DNA of 64,000 nucleotides from Anas platyrhynchos (GCF_047663525.1 NC_092594.1:38754001-38818000), one strand, 5' to 3'; shown: positions 26,433 to 39,400, counted from the stretch's first letter. Notes: a model not told the origin generated them from the letters alone. Translations and numbers: made by a program.

Positions 26433-26780
26433 GGCGATGGCGATGGCGGCGGCGAGCCCCGGCCCCGCTGCGGGTCCCGCTCCCGGTCCCGCTCCCGTCC
26501 CCGTCCCATGGCGGAGCCCCGCGGGCGGGCTCGGGGCTGAAGCGAGGCAGTGGCGGCCCCGCGGCGGGCGGCGGCCGTTAAAGGCGGGGGCGGGGCGGTG
26601 CCGCCCGCCCTCAGGGAGGGGAGCGGCGGGCGCGGGGCTCGCCTCAGGGGGCGCCGCCTCGTGCCCGACCCCCGCCCGGCCCCGGGCCCGCTGCGTCCCG
26701 CGGGGCTGCGGCTCCCCCGCGCGGTGCCCGCAGCCCCTGCCCCTGCCCCTGCCTTCCCCTCAGTCCCCCTGGAGCCCAGG
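25600..26780. promoter_or_regulatory. CpG island over the PTGER3 promoter and first exon
   Basis: The sequence is extremely GC-rich with dense CpG over the first coding exon and about 350 bp upstream. An Sp1-type GC box (GGGGCGGGGCGG) lies at 26587-26598, about 155 bp upstream of the start codon. No TATA box is evident, as is usual for a CpG-island promoter. The transcription start is not determined. Confidence 0.75.
26429..26509 (-). promoter_or_regulatory. Upstream ORF overlapping the PTGER3 start codon
   Basis: This 26-codon frame ([12 protein letters not shown]..., arginine- and proline-rich) starts at 26509 in a strong Kozak context (CCGCCATGG). It ends in TGA at 26431-26429, which overlaps the receptor ATG as ATGA. 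It is the only ATG I see between the receptor start and about 26890. Such an arrangement commonly lowers translation or makes it depend on reinitiation. It matters only if the transcript starts upstream of 26509. Confidence 0.55.
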
Positions 26781-29521
26781 AGCCTGCCTGCAGCCCAGCG
26801 CCTCCCAGGCGGGCAGCAGCGGGGCAGGTTTCCTACACCGAGGCTCCGAAACCCGATTCCGTTCAAGCAGCTCCTCGGGAACCCGAAATTGAACCATTTC
26901 CCTTTCTCCCTCTCAGCTGGAAGGAGCTGGGCCCCCTCCTGTACCCGGCAGCGGTTGCTGCTGCCAGCAGTGCCCTATATCCGTCTCTCAGAGGCTGTTT
27001 TGTCGGGCCTCCTGTGTTATATCACACAAAATTCCGATAATCTTTCTTGCTCTTTGTCCCACCATTCCTAAATTATTCCATACAGTCACTGCTTTCAACC
27101 TACACTGAGTGTTATCGTGTTAGTGCTGTAATAAACCTGCTTGCAAATTGAGACCATAAACGATGATACGCTGTGAATGCCAATACCAGCATCCTGCAGT
27201 TGCTTTTGGCTCACTACATGCTTACAGACGCACTAACACATCTATTAATCATCGATGAAATCCAAACACAAAATCCAAGAAAACGCTTCAGAGACCTTGT
27301 TCAGTTTGTCTTTTTTTCTCTTTAGCTGACAAGATCCTGAGCTAACACAACACCTATAGCTCAACGCTGTGAGAGCACGTGCTGAAGATGCCAAGACTTT
27401 CCCAAGCTGATGGGATGTCTAAGGACATTGTTACACCTTGTTAGAGCTGATGCTGATTTTGTTATATGGCCTCGTTTCACGTTACAATATTTTCTTTGCT
27501 CATGAGCAGGAATCTCTGTCTCGTTTTCTATAGTCAGCGACAGGTAACTCGCTGAACTCACCTTTCCTGTCAAAGCAGAGTTCACAATTTAAAGAGGTTT
27601 TAAGAGTTTTATGGATTACAAGTGCTATTAACAACGATAAGCCTAAGACTGCCACAGTATTTTCTGTCTTGTCCTCCCCCCCCAGCTTTTTGGAAAATTC
27701 TTATGCCATCATTTGATACTGTGCTTTATATTCATGGCCCCTGGTTTTACAGTGGGAATGTTCCCTGCTAGCTCCGTTGTGTTATTTCTGGATGGGGTCC
27801 ACAACCACAAAAAAGCACCAGAGTATCATGTATCATTTCTATTTTTCCAAACTAAGTATGAAGCACTCCATGGATTTTTTTTTCCCCACAAACACTTAAG
27901 CAACCTTTTTCCACCAAAAATACAACTCATTTTGATAATGGTAGAACAGGTAAAGCTAGTAAGTTGCACAAGACTTGCTCAAATCTGTCATCATACTTGA
28001 ACTCTAAGAAGTACATCACTCTTCCCTGTTGCTCCCTTGTCCAAATTTTGGAACAGTTTGTACAACCATCTGCACTCTAGCATTTAAAAAAATAAGTCAA
28101 AAGAGGCACCCTATTAGCTCATGTTACTTGTGATTAAAGAAGAAAAAATCCTTTATGCTAAAGGATCCCTTCCAGGAAACTCTATAAGCAGTGATAACTT
28201 TTTCATTAATGCTCCAAGAACAAATAACTAAATTGATTTTTAAAAGAGCAGAGTTTCTTCCCCATAAGCATGTAAAATGGAAGTTTTGGAGAGAAACTCA
28301 AGCACAGATAACGTCCTTAATACAGAAACTCCTCAGATAGGAATAAACGGCAGGGACGCGTTGACCCTGAGGCATTGTCATCAACACAGAGACACCCCCA
28401 TGTGTAAGAGGACTCTGAGCTTCAAACATTTTGGAGGGAGTTTGGTCTTTGTAGTAGCCCATTTGTAAAGGATGTACGGGCTGATGTCTAGAGACACCAC
28501 CAAGCAGCATCAAGGAGAGGCACCAAAGTTGCTGGATCAATATACCAGTGCTTATTGTTCTAACACCTAAGTTTGCAAGGTAAGGAAGTGATCAAAGATG
28601 AAGCATCACCCAGCTTCCCCGCCACATGCTCCCACTCAGTCTCCATGAGTTAGCAGCAGATGCTGGGCTGGCTGTGCACGATCTTCGTGTCGCAGACTGG
28701 ATCACTCAGCAGCCTTTTGAGAACCCCCGTTTTGAAAGGGTGGCAGTGAGACTTCACGCAGACAGGGTGATGCACGTAACACCAGTCAAAAATCCAGGGC
28801 ATAATTAAAACATCCATCTGGTTCAGTCTTTTGCCATTTAAAGTTTATCTTTTCAGACTGTGTAAGAACATTCACATTAGGATCTTAGTGACTCATTTGG
28901 TATTTGACTTGAAAAAGACTTGATCATTATCCTTCCCTAAAGGAAGATATTGTGAAATAAGACCCCAAAAAACAACTGCTTAATCTCAGATGGTTCACCA
29001 TAATTACTTGTACTGGACATGAGTGTACAAGCCATGTCCTAACTCCTCCAAGGAGTTAGTTACCCGGTAGAGAACTTAAGCAATCTTACTCTAAGATGCA
29101 CCAACTTGTACACTGTAATGCTGGGTATTAACGGAATACCTGAATTTAGACTACTAAAAGTAAAAAGATTTTAAAGTAGTGGATTTTACTCTATTGCCAA
29201 ACTGAATAAAATTAGTCTCCTTTTTTTAAAGACTTACTTTCTAGCTTTCAATTACTACAGAAGAATGCTTACACAAAAAACAACATTACAATTCATGATT
29301 GCATTTAATTCTTAGAAAAACACATTAGAACTAAACTTAACCTAATCAAAACTTGGCCTCCCTGCCCATTACAGACTTCACTAATCTTTGATGAAGCTTC
29401 ACAGAAATACCTCTATTTCCATAGGCATCGATTTATCCGGTCCTAGGGGCTAAATGCTGGGCACGGAGAGCTTACAAAAAAAATTTATTGCTGGGCCACC
29501 AAGGGTAGTTCCCAACCTTCA

Positions 29522-29587
29522 AAAAATCCCAACAAAAACAACTAAGGAAAACACAAAAATCCCAACAAAAACAACTAAGGAAAACAC
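29522..29587. repeat. 33-bp direct tandem duplication
   Basis: Two essentially identical copies of a 33-bp A-rich unit, each containing TCCCAACAAAAACAACTAAG, lie head to tail. A poly-T tract follows 30 bp later. The identity of the copies points to a recent slippage duplication. Confidence 0.85.
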
Positions 29588-29617
29588 AGCTGACAACCAA
29601 AAAGCAAACACCACACC

Positions 29618-29638
29618 TTTTTTTTTTTTTTTTTTTTT
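29618..29638. repeat. Poly-T tract
   Basis: A run of 21 T lies just after the 33-bp duplication. No flanking retroelement body is recognised. Confidence 0.9.
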
Positions 29639-30077
29639 ATTTCCTTACAGCCTGAGCCTAACCTAGCTTTGTGTTTCATCCAAGGTGGGCCATGCTCAGT
29701 CTTTTATTTGTCAATTTGGCAATTAAAGACAAGTTTTGTATCATTTGTAACAGGCAGGAAGGACTTCCATAGTTGCTGTGCCTTTGTATTTTAAACTGTA
29801 GTAATCAAAATAATTCAAACATTGTTTCCTCCAAAAATGTTCTGAAGCTCTGGAATACATACCAAATATCTTGAAATTTCAGAAAAATATTTTAAACATG
29901 TTGCTTAATTCCAAAATTATTTTCAGTTCTTTCAGCAATCTGAAAGTTTACGATGCATGTGGCAAGTGGACACATTGTCCTTCCTGCACTGCAGTAGTAA
30001 GAAACAGTGTACCTTATAAAGAAAGATTTGCTTGTGTGTCTAAGAAAAAGCACTCACGACATCGTTGACTCACAGGT

Positions 30078-30083
30078 TTTATT
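30078..30083 (-). terminator. ZRANB2: Candidate distal poly(A) signal of ZRANB2
   Basis: AATAAA on the minus strand is followed 20-40 nt later by a G/U- and U-rich element (GTGAGTGCTTTTTCTT), as expected for a cleavage site. Confidence 0.55.
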
Positions 30084-30842
30084 TACACTCGTCTACAGAA
30101 TCATTTTGCTTTACAGTTCATCTAAGCCAAATGAAACCATAATTTTCCTTTGTCTGTAGGCTATCACTTGCTAAATTTAAAAGTTCTCATCTGTTAAGTA
30201 CAGCAACAATTTTAATACAAAGCACAAGAAAAAAACTAAGGGGTAACAACATAGCATCTATTAGATCTGATTTTTACACTTTAGTAGTTAGACTTTAAAG
30301 TCATCAGAGGCACAGTTACAAGACTAACCTGCTCTTGTGCAATCTACACACATTTAGCATGGAAGTTAGATATAAAGAAAGCATTAAAGAAGAAATTGCA
30401 GGGCTTTTTTTTTCTGCAAAAAGATTATCAAAATATTTCTACACCAAAAAACATGTTGCTTATATAACAGTCCAAAAGAAGTGTCTTTAAAAAAAAAAAA
30501 AAAAGCAGAATGCAGTTTTTAGTTTGCTCCGTTTGTTTTGGTGCAGTTCATTTTAAAAATCAGCTGTTAACTATGGGTTTTAAATTTTACAATTGAAATA
30601 ATTGTAGATATATTGCTGTTTCCTTGCTTAAAAAGAACAATTTTCCTTAGCATACTTACCTTGCGATGGCACTGAAGATACTTAAACCTTTCTTAATCAA
30701 ACGGAGCTCAAGAGAGACCAAGTTTTAATGTAATATTACTAGTAAATTAAATTCCATACAGCATTTTAAGCCATAAATTAAACATTTAAGGGAAAATGAG
30801 TGATTGATGAAGAACACATTTAAGATGTCAAAACTTTCTAGT

Positions 30843-30848
30843 TTTATT
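30843..30848 (-). terminator. ZRANB2: Candidate proximal poly(A) signal of ZRANB2
   Basis: AATAAA on the minus strand lies about 980 nt after the stop codon. It could give a shorter 3' UTR. Confidence 0.4.
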
Positions 30849-31822
30849 AATTTTCATTTTAAAATATAAATAAAATTCAGATACCTTGAAAATTTGTCTG
30901 CCGAAAATGAATTTTACAGATGGCCTGCAGAAACTTCACTTGATTCCAAGAAGCTAGTTCCATTTTCCTCCTCAAGAGTAGCTCCTAAACGATCCTTTTG
31001 TAAGAAAGGATCGCACAGTCCAGGATCCATGCATGTGAAAATACTGCAGCCAGTACCAGCTGCAGAAAGTGCACTTTGCTGACTGCAGCAAACAGTTTCT
31101 ACAGAGACAGGCACTGGCAGCTAAGAGACTTGAGCAATGGAGAGGACAGTGCCCCACGTCTCAAACATCCTCGCCTTGAAGAAATGAAGTCCATTTCACT
31201 CTACAGAACTGTACGATGGGTACTTAATAGCTGTTCTGCACTGAGCAGCAGAGGGGGGCACTGATCTACACTTTTACTGAAACATGGAAAAACAAAAAAA
31301 ATACTTCGACCTAAAGAACTCACTACTTTGATCCAACAGGCAACAACAGCCCTACTGCTACACTAATCTTTTGTGGTCCCATAAGAGCTACATCAAACAA
31401 GGAGCTGGATGCAGAAAGTTCATGGGTTCCTCCGATATCCTCAGATACTTTTTTTTAATTGCCACATGAAGAGCAGAGTTGCATTTGAACATATCCAACC
31501 CACAACTGCTCGTACATAAGAGCGCCAGAAATCAAGTAACTGAATCTTTCAAAATAATGATAAAAAACCTTACTCCAAAAATCAAAACAACAAACAAAAC
31601 CCAAAAAACTTCACACCTCCTCTAGGGAGTTTATGGCTTAAAATGCTATCTCACTTTTTGTTTCATGAATGAACAAAGCTGCAGTTTTCCAGAAAGCAAG
31701 GACAGACATGCACCTCTACTAGCAGATTTAGCACTTCTGACCAAGTAAGACACCGACTTCTTAAAAATGTCTCATGCACTGACTGGATTTTTTTTTTTTT
31801 TTTAAATGTGACCTTTAATACA

Positions 31823-31886
31823 TTATTTCTTTTTAGAACTTGTACGGGAACCAGAATGGGAAGATCCAGATGATGATCTGCAGCGT
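31823..31886 (-). CDS. ZRANB2: ZRANB2 coding exon 10 (C-terminus)
   Basis: After a CTTGCAG acceptor the exon codes RCRSSSGSSHSGSRTSSKKK and stops at TAA (31825-31823). This matches the long mammalian isoform, with cysteine where I recall histidine in human (RHR). Confidence 0.95.
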
Positions 31887-33375
31887 CTGCAAGATATAAA
31901 TGGAGAAAGCATGCAAAGAAATAAGTTGAAATCAATGTTAACACCCACTTTGAGTAGTCTGTACCCTACAATAGCTGGAAGCCAAGTATATCTGATAGGG
32001 GCCTTATCAGAATATAAAGATAACCTTATACCAGTTTAAGCTTATGAATATGAATTTAATACTAAAAACGTACAGTAAGCTTAATATTGAAAGTAGAAAA
32101 CAATTTCTAAATGCAATATTTACTTAGGAAAATAAATCAATAATGTACACATTAACACTTTCACACACTGAAAGAATGGTGACCCAAGTCTTTCTATGGA
32201 ACACATTGCTAACAGGAGGAAGTTTTATTGGAGAGGGAAGGGGGAAAAAGCGCAATTACTGGTTTTAATATGAAGTAATAGAACAGGGAAAGGGAGAAAA
32301 CTACTTTTAATATCAACGTAACTGCTCAGATTCAGTTGTTTCCCAGTGAATCTCAGATCTTCATTAAAAAAAAAAAAATCACACATTTAAATACACCCAT
32401 TCTTATTCTACATAAACCCAAACCTTTCGGGTGACCGTGATCTCGATCGTCTTTTTTTGCGATCACCAGATGAAGAAGATCTAGAACGACTTCGCTTCTT
32501 GCTTCTCTCGGGGGATGATGACGAACGAGAGCTTGAGTAAGATCTTTTTCTTGGGGTTGAAGACCCCCTGTAGGACCTGGAGCTGGATCTTTATTGATTA
32601 AGAAATAAATCAGATTTAATTCTGGTATAATATAGAAAGAACAAAGAAAGAACAAAGAGACAGTTCTCATGAAGACTCACTACTCTATTTATATCAGTGT
32701 TTTATCAAAAGAAGTTTGTGGATGCTTTAATACTTACTCCTTAGTTAACTGCCAATAAAAACTTCTACTGCCGTAGTAGCTCTCTTAATAAATTTTGCTA
32801 AATATAGTGTTTCTTGATACGCAGACCACCAATGGTTGGGAAACCTCTTTCCAGCATTCATCAGTACTATGCAATGGGACAAACAAGCAATGGGAGACTG
32901 GGACAGGAAACAGCCGATATACCTACGTAAGGACCTTCCTCAGGAGTTACATTCACAAAAATGAAATGGTGTGAAAATCACGTACCAATTTAACCATGTC
33001 TTGCTTTTAAAAGACATTTCTTGCTATTAAAGGATGTTTCACAACAGAAGTTGCCTTCATCTTACTAGAGCAGGGAAAAACCCTCAGGAGTATTTACAAA
33101 ACTCAGAATAAATCTGGGTAGATAGTAAAACTTACCAAAACATTAAAAAAATAACCTTAGCATAGTCATTTGGGCATTTAAAAAAGATGAACAAGCTTCA
33201 CTTACAAGCACTTAAAAATCAAGTTTGTTATCTAAAAGTAATAAAAAAGAAATAAATCACACTTCTGGAAAATGTAACAGAGCTAGAAAGTCCTAAACTG
33301 TAATTCCAAAATTATGTAAGTTATATAAAAGTACCTAACAATACTTTCTTCAGTAAGCTGGATAGAACTTTTTAC

Positions 33376-33407
<32 letters not shown>

Positions 33408-36400
33408 CACGAATGAAAAAACAGAGTGCATGTTGTTGGTAAAATATTTCCAGGATTCTCATTGTAAATAACGAAGCAGTCCTATTTCACGGAAGCTAAT
33501 GCACTGAGGACACTCGGTGGATGCTGCGTGGTACAAGCAAATAACCCAGCTCAGCTGACGAGCTTCAGCATCTACTGGGGCACAGGCACTTTCGTGTTCC
33601 TAAAAGCACCAACTCCACCTGACACTGAACCTCATGTGAACAGCAAGGGAATGTTTGTGCCACCAAAGAGCAGTGGCACCATTTGGCATCAGTCTTCTCA
33701 GCTCCCATTTCTTTTCCTTATTTTACAGTTTTAAGATTCTTATATGCATGGAGATGGGAGCAATCTTCATTCCATTGCAAAAGGAGAGACCTAGCAATGG
33801 GATGACTGTGCAAGGACACCTCAAGGATTTATAGGCTTCTGTTAGACTCTCCCACACAGTGCAGTACCTGCTCTATGGCAAATGTCAGCTAGCTCAAGCT
33901 CCTGTCAGCTTCACATGATTTACTGTCCAACATTTTTATACATTCCTCCCACATTTAGAGAGATAATGGCAGCACTATCTAGCGGAAATTAAGTTATTGC
34001 TACACACAAAAATAGAAGCATAGCATATTTTCTAGTGTTCTTCCACGTCAAGTAGCCCAAGTGGAAACAGCAAGAATTACTGAAGCAAGTAAACATGCAT
34101 TCAGATTCTTCTTCCTTCAAAGTGAAGATCTGTGGCGTCCACTCGTCTAGCTTAGATCAGACTTAAACTCTTCAAACAAAACCTCGCATTCTCATGAAAC
34201 ACATCTGTAGTGGTAACAATCTTGTGACGAGACCCCAGGAATTCTGATTTCCAAGATAAAAACGAGTTAATGTTTTTTGACCAGCATAATTTTACGATGG
34301 AATAAACAAGTGGTTGGTTCTTCTGCCCTTTTTTCTCTCTCTGCAAGGAGAGAGTGCTACCTCATTCACCTTGATTTCGACCCACGAGATCTAGAGTGTT
34401 CTCTGGAACTGGAACGAGATCTTGATCTGGAACTGGAAGAACTTCTTGAATGGGACCTGAAACAACACAAAAGATATTTTTCCAGTATCTGACTTTTATT
34501 TAGCAGAGTAACTGCTACTGATAGCAGCAGAAACAGCTACACATCAAAGACAAGGGCTAGATTCACTACAAGTGTGCCAACTTCGCCCTACCTCGCGACA
34601 GGTTATATTTGATAACAGTAACTTTAACATAGTAAGATGGTGCATTCAAAAATTTAGAGAAGTCAGCTTTTTATTATGTTTCCTAAAACAAAGCACAAAC
34701 ATTAAACGGGGCTGCAGCTGTTTTGGAAAATGAATCAAACAACTGCACAACCATTAATTATTTCAGGAAATTAACACCTGAACTTTTAGTTTGTGCTTTA
34801 ATTGGAAACCACCATTTTCCTTGAAAAGCAGATTAGATTAAGAGTATTGGAACTCAAGTTTTCTCCGAGACAGTTCTCACAAGCATTCTGTAAACAGTTC
34901 TCAGTTTTTGCCAAGATTTTCTCCTGCATTAAAAATCAAACAGTAGTTAACTCTTGGCTAAAATACAGACAGGTCTAACACTACTCGTGACTACTTAAAT
35001 GTCTTTTCAAATTTGTCATGTTGATGGAGTTTCTTTAAAGCACAAACCACAATGAATATGTAAAAACGGCAGGAGACTTGTAACAGTTGTAACAGTAACA
35101 GTTGTAAAAAGAAGCAAGTTCTAATAATCTTTTCAGGGAAAATAGACATGCTGTCTATCTCCCAGTTTATACTGTTAACACGTCTTTTTCATTTCACTTT
35201 GCCAAACAAAAGCAGTACCAACATTTGCTTTCTAACTAGAATAATGTATTTAAAGCTGAAAAAAGAAAACCAAACCAACTGATTCTGCCAATAAATTATC
35301 TGTAACTAGAAGCACAGCAGAAAGTTGAAAGTTCCCTAGCAAATGTCAGTCAACTGAAACTACTTTTTAGTTGGGTGTTAACATTTTGGAGTTATGAACG
35401 AGGTTATGGCCATATGAAACTAACTCTTCTGCCTTCTTTGACTTTCCCACCCCTAAACCTAAGAGTAGGGGCTGCATTTGTGTCCTCACGTGGGACAATA
35501 CTTCCTCAAAAGTGACAGGATCTTCCTACACATCTCACTTTATTCACAAAACTTGCTAACAGCCAGTCATCTCAGTTAGTGTTATTCAAAATGCTCCTCC
35601 ACAGAACCATATGGCAATTATTAGTCTCAAGGAGGCATTTGAATGAGTAGGGAGGGTGAAAATTTTTAAGAACATATCTCACAGAAGAGTTAGCATGAAA
35701 AAAAACATGATAACAATGTGGAGAAAGGCAGAAGGGAGAGAGTAGCTGACACCTGGTTAGTATGAAGGTCTGAAGAATTTGGGCAGCAATCAAAGCAGTC
35801 AGAACTGAGAGGTGCAGTTCCAAAGCTACAAAGATTAGAAGAAACTTGAACTTTATGTATATGATGTTTATGATGAGCTAGCACCAATTTGGTCTTAAAC
35901 CTTTTAGTATCATCACTGTATTACTTGTGAGGCAGCTGAAAAGCTGTAACAGGCTTCATGTGATGGGATTCCAAAAAAATTATTGAACTGTTCATATAAC
36001 TGTTACTAAATGTAAATAACAAAGCGAGCTCCTGAATCTGCCCAGCAGACTTTTTTGTGACCCCATAATCAAAGTCATAGAATCACAGAATGGTTTGGGT
36101 TGGAAGCAACCTTTAAAGATCATCCAGTCCAATCTTTCACTACATCAGGTTGCCCAAAGCCTCATCCAACCTGACTTGGAACACTTCCAGGGACGGGGCA
36201 TGCACAACCTCTTTGGGCAACCTGTTCTATCATTTCACCACCCAGATCACGATTATCTCTTTTTAAATAAGACTTCAGAGTTACTCTGACAACACTGCCA
36301 CCGCATTGAAAGCTTTACTGCTTCCCAACAAATTAAGTTCAAGTTTCTTGTTTTTATTTCCAGGACAACTTCCATTCTGTCTGGACTGCATCACTGCCCT

Positions 36401-39400
36401 CTTCTGCTACTTCTTCCTTCTTTAACAATCCCACCCATCTGATTCACTGTTCAATACCTCCACTCAATATTACTGAAACCAAGCACAACCATTGAACCAC
36501 TTATGGTCAACAAGCCTAAAAATAAAACTGAAAATAAGTTTAGAAAAAACATTTGAAGAATTCAATTGAAATACCAGCTTAATTCACAAAAAGCAGCAAG
36601 ACATAAAAAGCCTTCTTATTGAGGATCAACAGAAGGCCAGAACAGAACATCATCTACCTCTGTAAATTGTGCACATAAAATTGTTAACATTATTAAACTA
36701 AAACTGTAAGGCAATCAAAAAAAAAAGTAAATAGAGAAGTTAGATACTGACATTTTGCCTGGCGTTACCCTTGACCTGTACCCGTTTACCTGGACCTAGA
36801 CCTTGAGCTTGAATGAGAGGATGAGCGCGATGAAGATCGTGAGTGGGAGGATCGGGACTTAGAACGACTGCGCCTATTGGATTTCTTTTTCTTATTAGTG
36901 TCCTCTTCTTCGCTGGCATCAAGATTATATTTTGAGAGGTCAGCATCATCTTCATCCTCATCCTGAAAAATTCAGATATTCAAGAAATATCTAAGAAATA
37001 TTTTCATTGTGTTTGTCATTTTTTTCTTCACATAACCTGTATGTTTTATTTGGTGTTTAGTTCAACCTTTGAAAATACTGTTCTTAGGGCATTAAACGAG
37101 GCCTAAAGTGCACCTAGTGAGATCTAAAAAGTTATTCAGTAGAGGGACTGAAAATTTGTGTTTCACAACAGAATAAAAAGACTACAAACAAACATTTGAA
37201 GTCTTCACTATCCCATTTTATATTATTTAACAAAGTTTCATTTTATAAAGTAATTTTAAAAGGCTGTAAGTACTGTTCAAGAACATTCCCCTTATGCCAA
37301 ACTTTACCTACTACTAAACAACATTATAGTAGTCATTAAAAATTTGCTAGCAACAAACCAAACAAAAAATGAGACTACCTCATCCAATTTATATTTGGAA
37401 AGATCTTCATCCTCATCCTCCTCATCTTCCCCTTCCGATTCCTTATCTTCTACTTCCTTCAGGATAGACGCAGGACCAACTGGCTTTCCTCTGTATTTTT
37501 TCTTTTTGCGACCAAACTAAAAAATTTCATTCCATTAGAATATCACTTACAAAAAATCATTTCTAACTCTATTTTTTGATAAGACTTATTCTATGTGAAA
37601 ATAAATGTACACCTATTTTAAATGAGGTATTATTCAAAGGAAAGGAGAAGCAGGAGGAAATATCAATTAGCAACAAGAAAACTTTTAAAGAGATGCTTGT
37701 CAGATACGATTAGTACCTCCAGACAAGATCAATGGAAATCCAATTTTAACAAAGTGCTATTGTTACATTTGTGTTTATGCTGTGTTTATAAAAATGACGT
37801 TGAATGTATCTGAAAACAGCATGCACTGCCCTGAAACCAACTCCTTAAGCATGTTAACGAACACAGCTTGTAGCAGTTTAACTTGAACTGATTCTCATTT
37901 TGTAGCCCCCAGAAGACAACACAGATGCACTTGATTTCAGTTCAAAACTTTTACACTTGAGCATTTGGCAGAGATACACCACAAGGTATTCCTGACTAGC
38001 ATTTCCCCCCCTCAGGAACACAAATGTAAACACACACATCCTCAACACACACGCTATGTCTCTCCACAGTAATGCATGCACCTCAGCTTACCTCATCATA
38101 CTCCCCATCTGATTCTTCACGTTCTATGTACTCAACATTTTCTCGTTCATTAAATCCTCCTCCGTATCCTTTAAAAAGTGGTAAAATAAGACAAGCTCTT
38201 GTGCTGCGCCAAAATCAGCTACATCAAGCACAAACTTTAGAATAAGTGGCTTCAGTGACTTTATAAATATACGCCACGAGAATGCAGTGTGATCTCAGGA
38301 AGAACATGAGTTGTTCCCACACATCTATTAAAAATACTTTCTGAGAAACCTAATTGAGAAAACGGATTAAGTCACATAAACAGAGATGTGGCAGCATTTA
38401 AAAGAATGAAAACATTTTAAGTCAGGAGTAGGGCCCTGCTGAGCAACAGCTCCAAAGAGCTACAGCAGGGCTGCAGCACCTGAGAGCTGCTCGGTGTGGG
38501 GAAGCACCAGCACACCTCCAGGGGCCTGACCGAAGGCACTGCCCTCGAAGCCCAACGCCCCTGTGAGAGGGGGCAGCAGCAGGCTCAGGAAGCAGCCAGC
38601 TGCAGAGGCGAGGGCAATGCTCGCTGGCTGCTCTCCCGCTGCTGGTGCTGCCAAAGCCCTTTCCCACAGGCAGCTCCCTCGTGGCTTCTGGGCACCCCGG
38701 TCTGCTGCCTTCCCACAGCTGTTCTGGGACACAACGCCGAATACTGACCCTCAGGGAGCAGTAAGAATAAAAACGTCCTGTGGTTGCTTCCAAATGCACA
38801 GCTGCCAAGATTCCCTGAAGAAACTCGCTATTCCTTTTCATAACACAAGTGGAAAACTCCAACTACTCAGTTCAATTTCAGCCTAGTTTGGAACTTCCTT
38901 CAGGTACCCGTGACATGCTACGTGTCGTGTACACAACCACAGACTTACTCTGAAGGATACCAGAACTTTAAAGAAATTTGGAAATATTATTTTTAAATAA
39001 TAAGCTGTGTGCTTTTTTGTTTTTATGCTTTAATGTCATAACCTGCATTATACTCACTGCCTGATCCCATTTGCAGTGGTAACGTTATGAACAGTTATGA
39101 CCCCACCATGAGGACATCCTCTGTTCTAGTCTCTGCTCAGCTTCATTGTCAATGCAGAAGGAACTTAAAATGCATCCATGTGACCAGACTTTCAACCTCA
39201 TTAAAAATTACAGTCTGAGCTGTATGGCCTTGAAATGCTGTTCTTGTGCCTGCAGAGTCCTGTAAACGGGCACAGTGTATGCTAGAGTTCTTTGAGTTTA
39301 GGAACACACCGCATTACTCCTTCCAAACTCTTCAGAATCAAAATCAAATACTGTGGTGGTTTAAAGCAAATGTTGGATGACCTTCCAAATGTAGCCATCA

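Larger units (their letters stand above)
26781..30054. other. Spacer between the PTGER3 promoter and the ZRANB2 3' end
   Basis: AT-rich DNA with no supported gene. The stretch at about 28290-28810 is less AT-rich than its flanks and has short open frames on both strands (60-80 codons), none recognisable. A 33-bp direct duplication and a poly-T tract lie near 29522-29638. Confidence 0.6.
30055..31822 (-). other. ZRANB2: ZRANB2 3' UTR (predicted)
   Basis: About 1.77 kb of AT-rich sequence after the stop codon contains no plausible coding frame. It ends about 20 nt past an AATAAA at 30083-30078; an earlier AATAAA lies at 30848-30843. The longer form agrees with the long 3' UTR that I recall for mammalian ZRANB2. 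Confidence 0.6.

Noticed and set aside
25572..26540. 322-codon open frame on the plus strand
   Set aside because: It is the exact antisense of PTGER3 exon 1. The high GC content and codon bias of the exon keep the opposite strand open; the translation is low-complexity Ala/Gly/Arg/Glu without a domain.
29522..29587. Could the short direct repeats here be a CRISPR array?
   Set aside because: There are only two adjacent copies without spacers, in a vertebrate genome.
33770..33795. Partial miR-186-like string
   Set aside because: Only a 9-10 nt match lies in the non-seed half and no hairpin arm can be paired with it.
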